64,000 nt of DNA, from the NCBI RefSeq assembly GCF_050916355.1, contig NZ_CP136946.1:682001-746000 (forward strand). The letters run 5' to 3'. Under the pieces are notes generated by a model. That model was not told where the DNA came from. It saw only the letters and a list, made by a program, of their open reading frames with translations, and did not search any database. Made by a program: the position numbers and the translations under genes. Below, one piece after another: positions 26,162 to 35,403 of the stretch; within the stretch, counting starts at the first letter, position 1, and each line of letters starts with the position of its first letter. This DNA comes from Jeongeupia wiesaeckerbachi (GTDB lineage Bacteria > Pseudomonadota > Gammaproteobacteria > Burkholderiales > Chitinibacteraceae).

Positions 26162-27194
26162 AACACTCAACGTCGCCCTCGTCGGCTACGGCTACGCCGG
26201 CAAGACCTTCCACGCCCCGCTGATCGCGAGCGTGCCCGACATGGCGCTCGCCGCCATCGTGTCGAGCAGCGCGGACAAGGTCGCCGCCGACTGGCCTCAA
26301 GTCCCGGTGCATGCCGACGTCGCCGCCGTACTCGCCGACCCGGCGATCGGCCTGATCGTGATCGCCACCCCGAACGACACCCACTTCGACCTCGCCCGCC
26401 GCGCGCTCGAGGCCGGCAAGCACGTCGTCGTCGACAAGCCGTTCACCGTCACCGTCGCCGAGGCCCGCCAGCTCGAAGCCATCGCCGCCCGCGCCGGACG
26501 CGTGCTGTCGGTGTTCCACAACCGCCGCTGGGACGCCGACTTCCTCACGCTGAAGACGCTGATCGCCTCCGGCAAGCTCGGCGACGTGGTGCAGTTCGAA
26601 TCGCACTTCGACCGCTTCCGCCCGCAGGTACGTCAGCGCTGGCGCGAAGCCGCCGTTCTCGGCGCCGGGCTGTGGTACGACCTCGGCCCGCACATCGTCG
26701 ACCAGGCACTGCAGCTCTTTGGCAAGCCCGACGCCGTCTACGCCGACTTCGCCCAGCGCCGCGAAGGCGCACTGGCGACCGACTATTTCCACGTGCTGCT
26801 GCGCTACGCCTGCACCCACGTGATCCTGCACGGCAGCGTGCTCGTCCCCGGCGGCAGCCCGCGCTTTGCCGTCCACGGCACCGCGGCCAGCTACATCAAG
26901 CACGGCCTCGACGTGCAGGAAGACCAGCTCAAGGCCGGCGCACAGCCGGGCGTTGACGGCTGGGGCATGGATGAGCTGCACGGCATCTGCTACGTCGGCA
27001 ATGCCGATGCACCGATCGTCGAGCCGATTGCCACGCTGCCAGGCGACTACCGCCACTATTACGCCGGCGTACGCGATGCGGTGCTTGCCGGCGCGGCCAA
27101 TCCGGTGCCGGCCGCCGAGGCCATCCAAGTGATGGAGGTGATCGAACTGGCGATCCGCTCCGCCGAGGAACGCCGCGAACTGCCGCTGGCATGA
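26154..27194 (+). CDS. Gfo/Idh/MocA family oxidoreductase
   Basis: The 346-residue protein has an N-terminal Rossmann fold (NVALVGYGYAGKTFHAPLI) and the family motif KHVVVDKPFTVTVAEA with Lys-Pro. HNRRWDADFLTLK and the catalytic-type AGLWYDLGPHIVDQAL (Asp-x-x-x-His) follow. It resembles the YdgJ/YhhX group of NAD(P)-dependent sugar or inositol-type dehydrogenases. The substrate is unknown. It overlaps the DeoR gene by eight bases (translational coupling), which suggests a sugar-linked role. Confidence 0.92.
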   Translation: MAETLNVALVGYGYAGKTFHAPLIASVPDMALAAIVSSSADKVAADWPQVPVHADVAAVLADPAIGLIVIATPNDTHFDLARRALEAGKHVVVDKPFTVTVAEARQLEAIAARAGRVLSVFHNRRWDADFLTLKTLIASGKLGDVVQFESHFDRFRPQVRQRWREAAVLGAGLWYDLGPHIVDQALQLFGKPDAVYADFAQRREGALATDYFHVLLRYACTHVILHGSVLVPGGSPRFAVHGTAASYIKHGLDVQEDQLKAGAQPGVDGWGMDELHGICYVGNADAPIVEPIATLPGDYRHYYAGVRDAVLAGAANPVPAAEAIQVMEVIELAIRSAEERRELPLA

Positions 27195-27264
27195 ACCCTC
27201 GGGCTGCTGCGCTTCGGACGAATGCGAGCTGCTTTGGCTCGCACCCCCACGGCAACAGGTTGAA
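27195..27264 (-). repeat. Dispersed intergenic repeat, copy E (truncated)
   Basis: On the minus strand it reads AACCTGTTGCCG, GCGAGCC, AAAGCAG, TCGCATTCG and CCGAAGCGCAGCA. These match the first half of the copy at 35261-35403. The GGAATG and CATGAGGATG part is missing. It fills the gap between the oxidoreductase and UPF0303 genes. Confidence 0.6.
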
Positions 27265-27267
27265 CAC

Positions 27268-27768
27268 ATGAGCACCGAGCTAGCCGCCGATCTGGCGCTG
27301 ATCGTCGAGCAGGAAGCGCTGCTGCAATTCGAACGCTTCGACGCCGATCTGGCGTTCGAGCTTGGCAGCCGGCTGCGCGATGCCGCGACCCGCTACGGCA
27401 CGCCGGTCGCGATCGAAATCTGGCTGAACGGCAGCCCGCTGTTCTTCTTCGCCATGCCCGGCACCGCGCCAAGCAATGCCGACTGGCTGCGCCGCAAGCG
27501 CAACACCCTCTGGCACTTCGGCCGCAGCAGTTATGCGATCGGCCTCAAGCTCGCCCAGAGCGGCGACAGCCTGGCCGGCAAACACGCCTTATCCGAGCGC
27601 GACTACGCCGCGCACGGCGGTGCGTTTCCGCTGGCGATCCGCGGCACCGGCATCGTCGGCAGCATCGCGATCTCCGGGCTGCCGCAACGCGATGATCATG
27701 GGGTGGTGGTGGCGGTGATTGCCGAATACCTCGGGATTGATCCGGCGGCGATCGCGCTACCGGATTGA
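27268..27768 (+). CDS. UPF0303 / heme-degrading-domain family protein
   Basis: The 166-residue protein matches UPF0303 (HbpS/GlcG-like fold). It contains FDADLAFELGSRLRDAA, VAIEIWLNGSPLFFFAMPGT, and WHFGRSSYAIGLKLAQSG. The C-terminus has GAFPLAIRGTGIVGSIAISGLPQRDDH, read here as separate motifs GAFPL and GTGIVGSIAISGL. Relatives are annotated as heme-degrading or chaperone-like, but their role in this family is unproved. It follows the Gfo/Idh gene after a repeat copy and may be part of the DeoR-controlled group. Confidence 0.87.
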   Translation: MSTELAADLALIVEQEALLQFERFDADLAFELGSRLRDAATRYGTPVAIEIWLNGSPLFFFAMPGTAPSNADWLRRKRNTLWHFGRSSYAIGLKLAQSGDSLAGKHALSERDYAAHGGAFPLAIRGTGIVGSIAISGLPQRDDHGVVVAVIAEYLGIDPAAIALPD

Positions 27769-28257
27769 GCATCGCACGGTAGCCATACGCGGGATTGCGT
27801 TGCGGAGGGCATGCGCTGATTTGCCGCTTGCTGCCCTTTCGCCGCCCTGCTTATGTCCAGCGACCGTTGACGTACACCATCTCGGCCATCAGGGCACGGC
27901 GGCGGTCGTGAGCGACAGCCCCTCCGGTAGCGGCCGACACACCCGATCGCAAGCAAGCGGGCCATCGCATCGGCCGGACAGGCTGACGCCAGCCCCCGGA
28001 GGTCACGCCGCTGGCAGCATGAATCTCGATCCGCCCCCTCGCGGATGGTCCTGTTCCACATCATGTCAGATGCATTAAACAACCAAGCACCTCACCGGCC
28101 AGCGCGCCAATCACTCCGCCCACGCCCCCTGCAATTGACACGCCACCTTTCGGTGCCGATGCTGCCTCGCGCAAGATCACTACGGGATAATACTTACGAA
28201 CACCGGGGATCCTGCGTTGACCTTCATTGAAATTCAAGCAGGTAGGAGATGAGCTGC
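27769..28257. other. 489-base intergenic region before chitinase 2
   Basis: I see no supported gene. TTGACA occurs about 120 bases before the chitinase but lacks a good -10; GATAAT/TAATAC at about 28185-28192 is a better -10 candidate. A perfect short palindrome TTGAAATTCAA lies at 28227-28237, just before the ribosome site. No copy of the 18-base operator of chitinase 1 is present. Confidence 0.5.
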
Positions 28258-30885
28258 ATGAAATCGAAATCCGGGCGCTTGCCGTCCAATGGCCGCGTCT
28301 TGGCCTTGTCCATCGTTGCCGCCTTTGCCGGCTCGGTGATCCCTGCCACAGCGCTGGCCGTATCGTGCACCGGCGTTGCCGCCTGGGATGCGACCAAGGT
28401 TTACGCCGCGGGCGGTACGTCGGTCACCCAGGCCAACCATCTGTACCAGAACAAGTGGTGGACCCAGAACGAAGACCCGAGCAAGTCCGGCGCCAACGGC
28501 GTCTGGGCCGACAAGGGGGTCTGCGACGGCGCGGTCACGCCGACGCCCACACCCACACCGGTCCCGACTCCTGCGCCGACCCCGACGCCTGTTCCCACAC
28601 CGGTACCGACCCCTGCACCGACGCCCGTGCCGACTCCGGCCCCGACACCCGGTAGCTGCGCAATCTGGACCGAAAGCAACACCAAGCCGTACAACGCCGG
28701 CGACGTGGTCAGCTACAACGGCAACGCCTATACCGCACTGGTGACGCATTACGCCTACGTCGGCGCCAACTGGAACCCGGCGTCGAGCACGACGCTGTGG
28801 AAGGCCGGCGGCACCTGCTCGGGCACGCCGACGCCGACGCCGACGCCGACCCCGACCCCTGCGCCGACCCCGTCGGGCAATAACGATGCTTGCCGTCCGG
28901 AAGGGCTGGCCGTATCGCAGGTTGCCAACGTGCCGTACTGCCTCGTTTACGACACCGCTGGCCGCGAAAAACTGGCCAACGGTCTGCAGCGCCGCAACAT
29001 CGGTTACTTCACCAACTGGCGCACCGGCAAGGACGGCCTGCAGCGCTATCTGGCCAGCGACATTCCGTGGGATGCACTCACCCACATCAACTACGCCTTC
29101 GCCCACATCGACGGCAACAACAAGGTCTCGGTCAATCAGGACGTCGCCGGCAACGAGTCGACCGACATGAACTGGCCGGGCGTCGCCGGTGCCGAAATGG
29201 ACCCGTCGCTGCCTTATACCGGTCACTTCAACCTGCTGAACAAGTTCAAGAAGCAGCATCCGAACGTGCGCACGCTGGTGTCGATCGGCGGCTGGGCCGA
29301 AACCGGCGGCTACTTCGGCGCCGACGGCAAGCGCGTCGCATCGGGTGGCTTCTACGCGATGTCGACCAATGCCGACGCCACGGTCAACACCGCCGGCATC
29401 AACACCTTCGCCGACTCGGCGGTCGCCTTCATCCGTCAGTACGGTTTTGACGGTGTCGACATCGACTACGAATACCCGACGTCGCTGACCAACGCCGGCA
29501 ACCCGCTCGACTTCACTGTCGCCGGCCCGCGACTCAAGGGTTTGCAGGCAAGCTACCGCGAGCTGATGCGCGTGCTGCGCGAGAAGCTCAACGCGGCTTC
29601 GGTTGCTGACGGCAAGTACTACGAGCTGTCGGCCGCGGTACCGGCGTCGGGCTATCTGCTGCGCGGCATGGAAGCCTTCCAGTCGCTGGCCTACCTCGAC
29701 TTTGTCAACGTGATGAGCTACGACCTGCACGGTACGTGGAACCAGTTCGTCGGCCCGAACGCAGCACTGTTCGACGACGGCAAGGATGGCGAACTGGCGT
29801 TCTGGAACGTCTACGGCGATGCGCAGTACAAGAACATCGGCTACCTGAACACCGACTGGGCATTCCACTACTACCGTGGCGGCATGCCGGCAGGCCGGGT
29901 CAACGTCGGCGTACCGTTCTACACCCGCGGCTGGCGTGATGTCACCGGTGGCAACAACGGCCTGTGGGGCACCTCGCAGACCAATACTTGCCCGGTTGGC
30001 GTCGAAGTACCGTGCGGCGTTGGCGCGGCGGGTATCGACAACATCTGGTTCGACGTCGATGAAAAGGGCAGCGTCGAGGACGCCGGCTCCAACCCGATGT
30101 GGCACGCCAAGAACCTCGAGAAGGGCATTGCCGCCGACTACCTGTCTCAGTACAAGTTTACGGCCAGCGACCTGACCGGCGTTTACACACGCTACTACGA
30201 CAGCACCCTCGTGGCGCCGTGGCTGTGGAATGCGCCGAAGAAGGTGTTCCTGTCGACCGAGGACGAGCAATCGATCCAGGCCAAGGCCGACTGGATCATC
30301 AAGAACGGCGTCGGCGGTGCGATGAACTGGGAACTCGCCGGCGACTACGACTGGGATGCCAACCGCACGACACTGACCGGCAGCAAGGGCCAGTACGTGC
30401 CGGGCGCGACGCTGACCCGTCTGCTGGCAAGCAACTTCCGCAGCGCCACGCCGTACGGTAACACGCTGTCGAACACCGCAATGCCGGCCGAGGTGGTCGA
30501 CGTGTCGGCCTCGCTGACGGCGTTCGCGATGGGCGACGACAACTTCCCGATCGCACCGAAGCTGCACATCGTCAACAACACCGGCGCCATCATCCCGGCC
30601 GGCAGCGTGTTGCGCTTCCAGTATCCGACCTCGGCGCCGGACAACCTCGAAGCCAGCGGCATGACGGTGACGTCGGGCCACACCGGCAACAATATCGGCG
30701 GCCTCAAGAGTGATTTCCACACCGTCGACTACACGCTGCCGAAACTGGCTGTCGGCGCGGTGAAGGACATCAAGATCACCTACCGTCTGCCGATCGCCGG
30801 ACCGAGCAACTACCAGCTGATCGTGAACGGCAAGGCGTTCTCGCTGAAGCAGGAGCACCCGCTCTACCCGGTTGGCAAGTTCTAA
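28258..30885 (+). CDS. Secreted GH18 chitinase with two chitin-binding modules (chitinase 2)
   Basis: The 875-residue enzyme starts at ATG 28258, nine bases after AGGAG; ATG 28249 is too close to it. It has a long signal peptide (to about residue 35), a CBM5/12 with NKWWTQ (about 36-90), a Pro-Thr linker, and a second CBM5/12 with AYVGANWNP (about 132-187). A short linker and a GH18 barrel follow, with DGVDIDYEYP and acid/base Glu405, then a C-terminal beta-rich module (about 745-875). Catalytic and C-terminal parts closely match chitinase 1. The two binding modules are in the opposite order. Confidence 0.95.
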   Translation: MKSKSGRLPSNGRVLALSIVAAFAGSVIPATALAVSCTGVAAWDATKVYAAGGTSVTQANHLYQNKWWTQNEDPSKSGANGVWADKGVCDGAVTPTPTPTPVPTPAPTPTPVPTPVPTPAPTPVPTPAPTPGSCAIWTESNTKPYNAGDVVSYNGNAYTALVTHYAYVGANWNPASSTTLWKAGGTCSGTPTPTPTPTPTPAPTPSGNNDACRPEGLAVSQVANVPYCLVYDTAGREKLANGLQRRNIGYFTNWRTGKDGLQRYLASDIPWDALTHINYAFAHIDGNNKVSVNQDVAGNESTDMNWPGVAGAEMDPSLPYTGHFNLLNKFKKQHPNVRTLVSIGGWAETGGYFGADGKRVASGGFYAMSTNADATVNTAGINTFADSAVAFIRQYGFDGVDIDYEYPTSLTNAGNPLDFTVAGPRLKGLQASYRELMRVLREKLNAASVADGKYYELSAAVPASGYLLRGMEAFQSLAYLDFVNVMSYDLHGTWNQFVGPNAALFDDGKDGELAFWNVYGDAQYKNIGYLNTDWAFHYYRGGMPAGRVNVGVPFYTRGWRDVTGGNNGLWGTSQTNTCPVGVEVPCGVGAAGIDNIWFDVDEKGSVEDAGSNPMWHAKNLEKGIAADYLSQYKFTASDLTGVYTRYYDSTLVAPWLWNAPKKVFLSTEDEQSIQAKADWIIKNGVGGAMNWELAGDYDWDANRTTLTGSKGQYVPGATLTRLLASNFRSATPYGNTLSNTAMPAEVVDVSASLTAFAMGDDNFPIAPKLHIVNNTGAIIPAGSVLRFQYPTSAPDNLEASGMTVTSGHTGNNIGGLKSDFHTVDYTLPKLAVGAVKDIKITYRLPIAGPSNYQLIVNGKAFSLKQEHPLYPVGKF
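28540..28650. repeat. Pro-Thr linker repeat in chitinase 2
   Basis: Imperfect 6- and 12-base units (CCGACGCCC, CCGACTCCTGCG and similar) code TPTPVPTPAPTP-type sequence. It is less uniform than the chitinase 1 linkers: Val replaces Ala in several units. Confidence 0.8.
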
Positions 30886-30920
30886 GCACGAAACGACTCC
30901 GGCGCACCTGTGCCGGACGT

Positions 30921-30953
30921 AAAAAAAACGCCCCGGCATGCCGGGGCGTTTTT
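30921..30953. terminator. Bidirectional terminator between chitinase 2 and chitobiase
   Basis: The palindrome ACGCCCCGGCA/TGCCGGGGCGT is flanked by eight A and six T. It ends both convergent genes. Confidence 0.92.
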
Positions 30954-30970
30954 CTTGCACGCCGAAGCGC

Positions 30971-33634
30971 TTACTTGGCGATCAGCCCGCTGACGCGGCC
31001 GAAGCGCTTGCCGTCGAAGCTGACGGTGCGCAGCTGCACCGCGTTGACGTCGGCCACCGCCGGCGCCCGGCCGGCGTCGTACGCTTGCCAGCTCTTGCCG
31101 GCGTCGAGCGAGTACTGGATCTTCACGCCCGGCAGCTCGGTCACCGCGGCCAGCTTGCCGTCAACGACCCTGGCGCCGACCATCGACAGGCGATAGTCGA
31201 TCCCCGCCTTGTCGAGCTTGGCGAGTTCGCGCTGGCCGACCGCGTTGGCAAAGCTGGTCCAGTCGGCATTCAGCGCCTGCGCGTTGACCAGCTTGGTTTC
31301 ACCGGCCTTGTAACGCTCGCCGACGGTGTACGGGCGCTCCCAGCTCGCCTGGTGCCAGGCGCGCTCGGCGACGGCAATCAAGCGCGGGAAGGCCATGTAC
31401 TCCCAGTGCGCGTCGGTGCGGACCGCCTCGCTCCACAGTTGGGCCGACATCCCGGCGACCGGCGGCATCGGCTTGCTGGCCTTGGCCTCGAAGGCGTTGC
31501 CGTCGCGATCGAGCGAGGTTTCGGCGTTCTGCGGCAGGTTGGCCGGCGCGAAGCTGAAGATGCGCTTCATCGTATTGGCGCGCGAACCCCAGTAATAGCC
31601 GCCCTCCATCGGATCGACCTCGTTCGGGAAGTCCAGATAGACGTAATCCGGGTTCGAGATCACCACGCCGTAGCCCTTGTTGGTCCACTCGACCACCGAA
31701 TCGGCGCCGCCCCAGTACAGCGTGTCCCAGAAGTTGACGCGCACGTTCTTGGCGGCGAAATCCTTGGCGTTCGGCGCATGCTTCAGCCCGTCCTGCCACG
31801 CCTGGAAGTTGCTGATGCCGTACTTCGGCAGCAAGGTACTGACTTCATGGGCAAAGTAGCCCGGCAGATGCTCGACGTCGGCGACCTTGCCGGACTGGAT
31901 CAGCGCCATGCACGCCGGCGACCTGGCCCACGGGTGGTCCTGCTTCGACAGGTCGAGCCAGCCCTTGCCTTCGCGATCCTTGGCCGGGGCGTTCTTGTCG
32001 GCGTAGCCGGCACCGAGGAAGATGTTTTTCGCTTCGTCGCCGCCGAAATGCCACGACGTCAGCTTGAGACCGGCGTCCTGATACATCCTGGCGATTTCGC
32101 CGATCACCTTGTCGGTGAACTTCAGCGCCGACGGCTGGCAAGGATTCAGCGTCGACAGCCGGTCGTAGAACTGCACGCCGGTGATGTTCGAGGTTTCCTG
32201 CGGATCGACCAGACGGTATTCGTTGGCGGCCTCGGGCTTGCCCTCGGCCATCAGGCGCTTGTAGCGCGCCTCCATCGACACCACGGCGGCCCGGGCGTGG
32301 CCCGGCATGTCGATTTCCGGGATCACTTCGATCTTGCGGGCATGCGCGTACTGGAGGATCTCGATGAAATCGTCGCGGGTGAAATAGCCCGATCCCGGCG
32401 TGCTGCTGTCCGGCCCCTGGCCCAGTTGCGGCAGCAAGCCCTTGGTTTCGCTCAGGTCGTGCACGCGCTTGCCGCCGACCGCGGTCAACTCCGGCAGGCC
32501 CGGAATCTGCAGGCGCCAGCCCTCGTCATCCGACATATGCATGTGCAGCTTGTTGAGCTTGTATGCAGCCATCTGGTCGATCGCCGCCAGCACCGTCGCC
32601 TTGCTGTGGAAGTTGCGCGCGGTGTCGATCATGAAGCCGCGATAGTCGAAGCGCGGCGCATCGGCGACTTCCATCGTCGGCACGACCTTGGCGCCCTGCG
32701 CCGGCACCAGCGACAGCAGCGACTGCACGCCGTAGAACGCGCCGGCAGCGTCATGGCCGACCACTTGCGCGCCCTTGGGCGTGATCACCAGCGAATAGCC
32801 ATCGGCCTTGGCGGCGACGCCCTTGAGCGACTTCGGCGCGATGCGCACGGTCACCGGATAGCGGCCGGCGGCGACGCCGATTTCGCTGGCGCGGGCCTGC
32901 AATGCGTCGACGCTGGCCTGGTCGAGACCGCGGGTGTCGAGCTTGATGCCGGCCGAGAGATCGGCGCTCTGGCCGGTGAGCTGCTGCGCGGCCGGCGCCG
33001 GAATGATGCGTGCAGCGACATCCTTGGCCGGCAGCAGCGGCGTCGCGGTGTAGGCGTCGTAGCGGGTCGCGGCGGTCATCACGACGTTGTTGTCACCGGC
33101 GGAACGCTTGGCGTCGGCAACGGTGAGCGGTGCGACAAAACGCGTCAGGTCTTCGGTATCGGTGCTGGCGATCACTTTCGGCGTCGCGTCGCCCGAGGTC
33201 ACGTACCAGCGCGGCATGGCGTCGTACATCGACACCTGCCAGTACTCGCCGACCATGCCGAGCGTCAGCGGCTGGCCCTTGATGAAGCCCTTGAAAGAAC
33301 CGGTCGGTTCGAGCCGGTACAGGTCGCCGGTCAGATGGGTGATCTTGAACTGATCGTTGTCGACGCGAATGATGCGGCGGATGCTGGAAAAATAGATCGC
33401 CCAGTCCGTGCCCTTGATGTCGCTGGCGGCGTCAAAGGTCACGTCGATCTTGTAGCACGACGCCCAGTCGGCGCCGAGCGGCGAGCATTCCTTGGCGGGC
33501 AGATTGCCCTTCATCTGGTACTTGATGCCCAGTTGACTGGCGATGCTGTCCACCTGTTGCTGTGCGCCCGAGCCGGCGTACGCGAACCCGGCGACGGTCA
33601 TGCTCGCCACCAACAGAGTCAGTTTCTTTTTCAT
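30971..33634 (-). CDS. GH20 beta-N-acetylhexosaminidase (chitobiase)
   Basis: From ATG 33634 the protein is 887 residues, close to Serratia chitobiase (885). It has a signal peptide (MKKKLTLLVASMTVAGFAYA) and an N-terminal CHB_HEX carbohydrate-binding-like domain (about 25-185, with YCYKIDV-type and WAIYFSSIRRI). A GH20b domain (about 220-340) and the GH20 barrel follow, with HMSDDEGWRL and WHFGGDEAKN; the catalytic pair is Asp533-Glu534. A C-terminal CHB_HEX_C domain ends the protein. It would split chitobiose from the chitinases into GlcNAc in the periplasm or outside. AAGGAA precedes the start. Confidence 0.95.
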   Translation of the reverse strand: MKKKLTLLVASMTVAGFAYAGSGAQQQVDSIASQLGIKYQMKGNLPAKECSPLGADWASCYKIDVTFDAASDIKGTDWAIYFSSIRRIIRVDNDQFKITHLTGDLYRLEPTGSFKGFIKGQPLTLGMVGEYWQVSMYDAMPRWYVTSGDATPKVIASTDTEDLTRFVAPLTVADAKRSAGDNNVVMTAATRYDAYTATPLLPAKDVAARIIPAPAAQQLTGQSADLSAGIKLDTRGLDQASVDALQARASEIGVAAGRYPVTVRIAPKSLKGVAAKADGYSLVITPKGAQVVGHDAAGAFYGVQSLLSLVPAQGAKVVPTMEVADAPRFDYRGFMIDTARNFHSKATVLAAIDQMAAYKLNKLHMHMSDDEGWRLQIPGLPELTAVGGKRVHDLSETKGLLPQLGQGPDSSTPGSGYFTRDDFIEILQYAHARKIEVIPEIDMPGHARAAVVSMEARYKRLMAEGKPEAANEYRLVDPQETSNITGVQFYDRLSTLNPCQPSALKFTDKVIGEIARMYQDAGLKLTSWHFGGDEAKNIFLGAGYADKNAPAKDREGKGWLDLSKQDHPWARSPACMALIQSGKVADVEHLPGYFAHEVSTLLPKYGISNFQAWQDGLKHAPNAKDFAAKNVRVNFWDTLYWGGADSVVEWTNKGYGVVISNPDYVYLDFPNEVDPMEGGYYWGSRANTMKRIFSFAPANLPQNAETSLDRDGNAFEAKASKPMPPVAGMSAQLWSEAVRTDAHWEYMAFPRLIAVAERAWHQASWERPYTVGERYKAGETKLVNAQALNADWTSFANAVGQRELAKLDKAGIDYRLSMVGARVVDGKLAAVTELPGVKIQYSLDAGKSWQAYDAGRAPAVADVNAVQLRTVSFDGKRFGRVSGLIAK

Positions 33635-33652
33635 CACGGCTTCCTTGCTTGC

Positions 33653-33705
33653 GTCCGGACTTGTGACCCGGACGGATCGACCAAGCGGGGTTACGTCGAC
33701 CCCGC
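33653..33705 (-). other. Two hairpins in the chitobiase leader
   Basis: GTCCGG/CCGGAC (33653-33673) and GCGGGGT/ACCCCGC (33685-33705) each form perfect stems just upstream of the chitobiase ribosome site. Neither has a T run, so they look like leader structure and not terminators. The first stem begins about 18 bases before the start codon. Confidence 0.5.
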
Positions 33706-33802
33706 CTCCCGCAAACAAGATGCGCCGAGAAGGCTTACACGTCGTTGCTCAAGATCAACGCTTGGGAAACCAGACTGCCATGCCGGTGCTCAAGACCGCG
33801 GC

Positions 33803-34480
33803 CTACCAGGCCAGCAACGCGTGGCCGTGCGTTTTCAGCCACGCCCGCAAGTCGCGCCAGTGCGGGCAATGCCGTTCGACGATCGCCCAGAAGCGTGGCG
33901 AGTGGTTGAGTTCGGCCAGATGCGCGAGCTCGTGGATGATCACGTAATCGATGACGTCGAACGGCGACTGGACCAGTCGCCAGTTGAGCCGGACCACGCC
34001 GGCAGCGGTGCAGCTGCCCCAGCGCGTGCCGGCCGACGTCAGCTTGATCGCTGCGGGCTGCAGCGCCATCCGTTCGGCCCACAGCGCCACGCGTTCGGCA
34101 AAATAGGCGCGCGCGGTACGCTGCAGGAAGCGCTGCAGCGCCGGGGCCAGTGTCTCGCCGTCGCCGGCGATGTGCAGCGCGCCATCGACGAGCGCGCTGC
34201 GGCGGGCGCCGGCGACCAGCGTCAGCGGTTTGCCGAACCAGCCGACCTGAACGCCGTCGGCCAGCTGCGGCGGCGGTGCCGGCCGCTTCGCCAGATGCTT
34301 GAGGATCCAGCCGAGCCGCTCGCTCACGGCGCGGTCGGCGTCGGCCAGCGGCGCGCGTTCGGGCAAGGTCACCGACAGGCCGTCGGCGGCGATCTTCAGG
34401 CCGATCGAGCGACGGCGGGCGCTGCGCTTCACCGTGAAGGCGATTTCACCGCCCGGGTGGCGCAGTCGCCGTTCCATCAT
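33803..34480 (-). CDS. YgjP-like (DUF45) metallopeptidase family protein
   Basis: The 225-residue protein has the zinc-peptidase motif HELAHLAELNHSPRFW (HExxH plus a third His) and TRWGSCTAAGVVRLNWRL before it, as in the YgjP/DUF45 (M48-related) family. The N-terminal half has the family's beta segments (FTVKRSARRRSIGLKI). It is cytoplasmic and its target is unknown. It overlaps plsC by four bases (ATGA), so the two are coupled; the second ATG at 34477 is an alternative start. Confidence 0.88.
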   Translation of the reverse strand: MMERRLRHPGGEIAFTVKRSARRRSIGLKIAADGLSVTLPERAPLADADRAVSERLGWILKHLAKRPAPPPQLADGVQVGWFGKPLTLVAGARRSALVDGALHIAGDGETLAPALQRFLQRTARAYFAERVALWAERMALQPAAIKLTSAGTRWGSCTAAGVVRLNWRLVQSPFDVIDYVIIHELAHLAELNHSPRFWAIVERHCPHWRDLRAWLKTHGHALLAW

Positions 34481-35205
34481 TTCGGAAAGCAGGGTCCGCG
34501 TTCGGGCATCGCGGCCAGCGCGCCTTCGATCCACGCCTCGATCTCGCGGGTCAGCTCGAGCGCATCGCGACCGGCGGTGTCGATCGGCTTGCCGATCTGC
34601 ATCGTCACCGTGCCCGGATGCTTGAGGAAGGAATTGCGCGGCCAGTACTCGCCGGCGTTGACCATCACCGGTACGACCGGGATGCCGAGCTCGATCGCCA
34701 GCCGGGCGCCGCCCGGCTTGTACTTGCCGCGCTCGCCCGGCGCGACGCGCGTGCCCTCGGGGAAGATCGTGATCCAGAAACCATGGCCGATCCGGTCCCG
34801 GCCCTGCTCCATCAACAGCCGCTGCGCCTCGGAGCGGTTGGTCCGGTCGATCGCGATCGGCGACGTCGCCTTCAGCCCCCAGCCGAAGAACGGCAGCTTC
34901 AGCAGCTCGCGCTTGATCACGAATACCATCGGCGGGAACACCATCTGCAGCGCCATCGTTTCCCACGCAGACTGGTGCTTGCAGACGATCATCGCCGGCC
35001 CGGCCGGAATGTTCTCCTTGCCGACGATCCGGCCCTTCAGGCCACAGGTGACGCCGAGCCACCACAGCAGCGCACGGCTCCAGCCGGTGATGATGCGCGT
35101 GCGCAGCACCGGCGGCAGCGGCAGGATCAGGATGCAGAAAATGGCGTACGGCGGCGTGATGATCGCCATGCCGAGCCAGTAGAGGATGGAGCGAATCCAG
35201 ATCAT
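34477..35205 (-). CDS. plsC: 1-acyl-sn-glycerol-3-phosphate acyltransferase
   Basis: The 242-residue protein has an N-terminal membrane helix (about residues 5-30). Acyltransferase motifs are VCKHQSAWET (block 1, His with an acidic partner four residues on), PIAIDR, and FPEGTR (block 3), then VPVMVNAG. PlsC makes phosphatidic acid by adding the second acyl chain. Block 1 has HQSAWE instead of the common HxxxxD, a form seen in many betaproteobacteria. The ygjP-like gene follows, overlapping by four bases. Confidence 0.92.
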   Translation of the reverse strand: MIWIRSILYWLGMAIITPPYAIFCILILPLPPVLRTRIITGWSRALLWWLGVTCGLKGRIVGKENIPAGPAMIVCKHQSAWETMALQMVFPPMVFVIKRELLKLPFFGWGLKATSPIAIDRTNRSEAQRLLMEQGRDRIGHGFWITIFPEGTRVAPGERGKYKPGGARLAIELGIPVVPVMVNAGEYWPRNSFLKHPGTVTMQIGKPIDTAGRDALELTREIEAWIEGALAAMPERGPCFPK

Positions 35206-35260
35206 TGCCGGTCCGTATCGAAAGTCATGATGGTTTCAAAAAAATACAGCGCGCCGCCGG

Positions 35261-35403
35261 TACCTGTTTCGGCAGCTGAGCGAGCCGAAGCAGGTCGCGT
35301 CCGACCGAAGCGCAGGCACCGGAATGGCCATATGGGCCATGAGGATGTCGAGCATCGTACGGGCGCGAGATGCGAAGGCGCAGCCAGCTGACGGAGCAGG
35401 GAC
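35261..35403 (+). repeat. Dispersed intergenic repeat, copy A
   Basis: This is the most complete copy. Its blocks are TACCTGTTTCGG, GAGCGAGCC, GAAGCAGGTCGCG, CCGAAGCGCAGG, ACCGGAATGG and CCATGAGGATGTCGAGC. It lies between plsC and gmhB and runs up to the gmhB stop codon. I find related copies at 24551, 27195, 49681, 55936 and 59435. Confidence 0.7.

Noticed and set aside
30938..35182. 1414-codon open frame on the plus strand over the chitobiase and plsC genes
   Set aside because: It crosses several real minus-strand genes and terminates no known domain. Codon structure of the minus-strand genes explains it.
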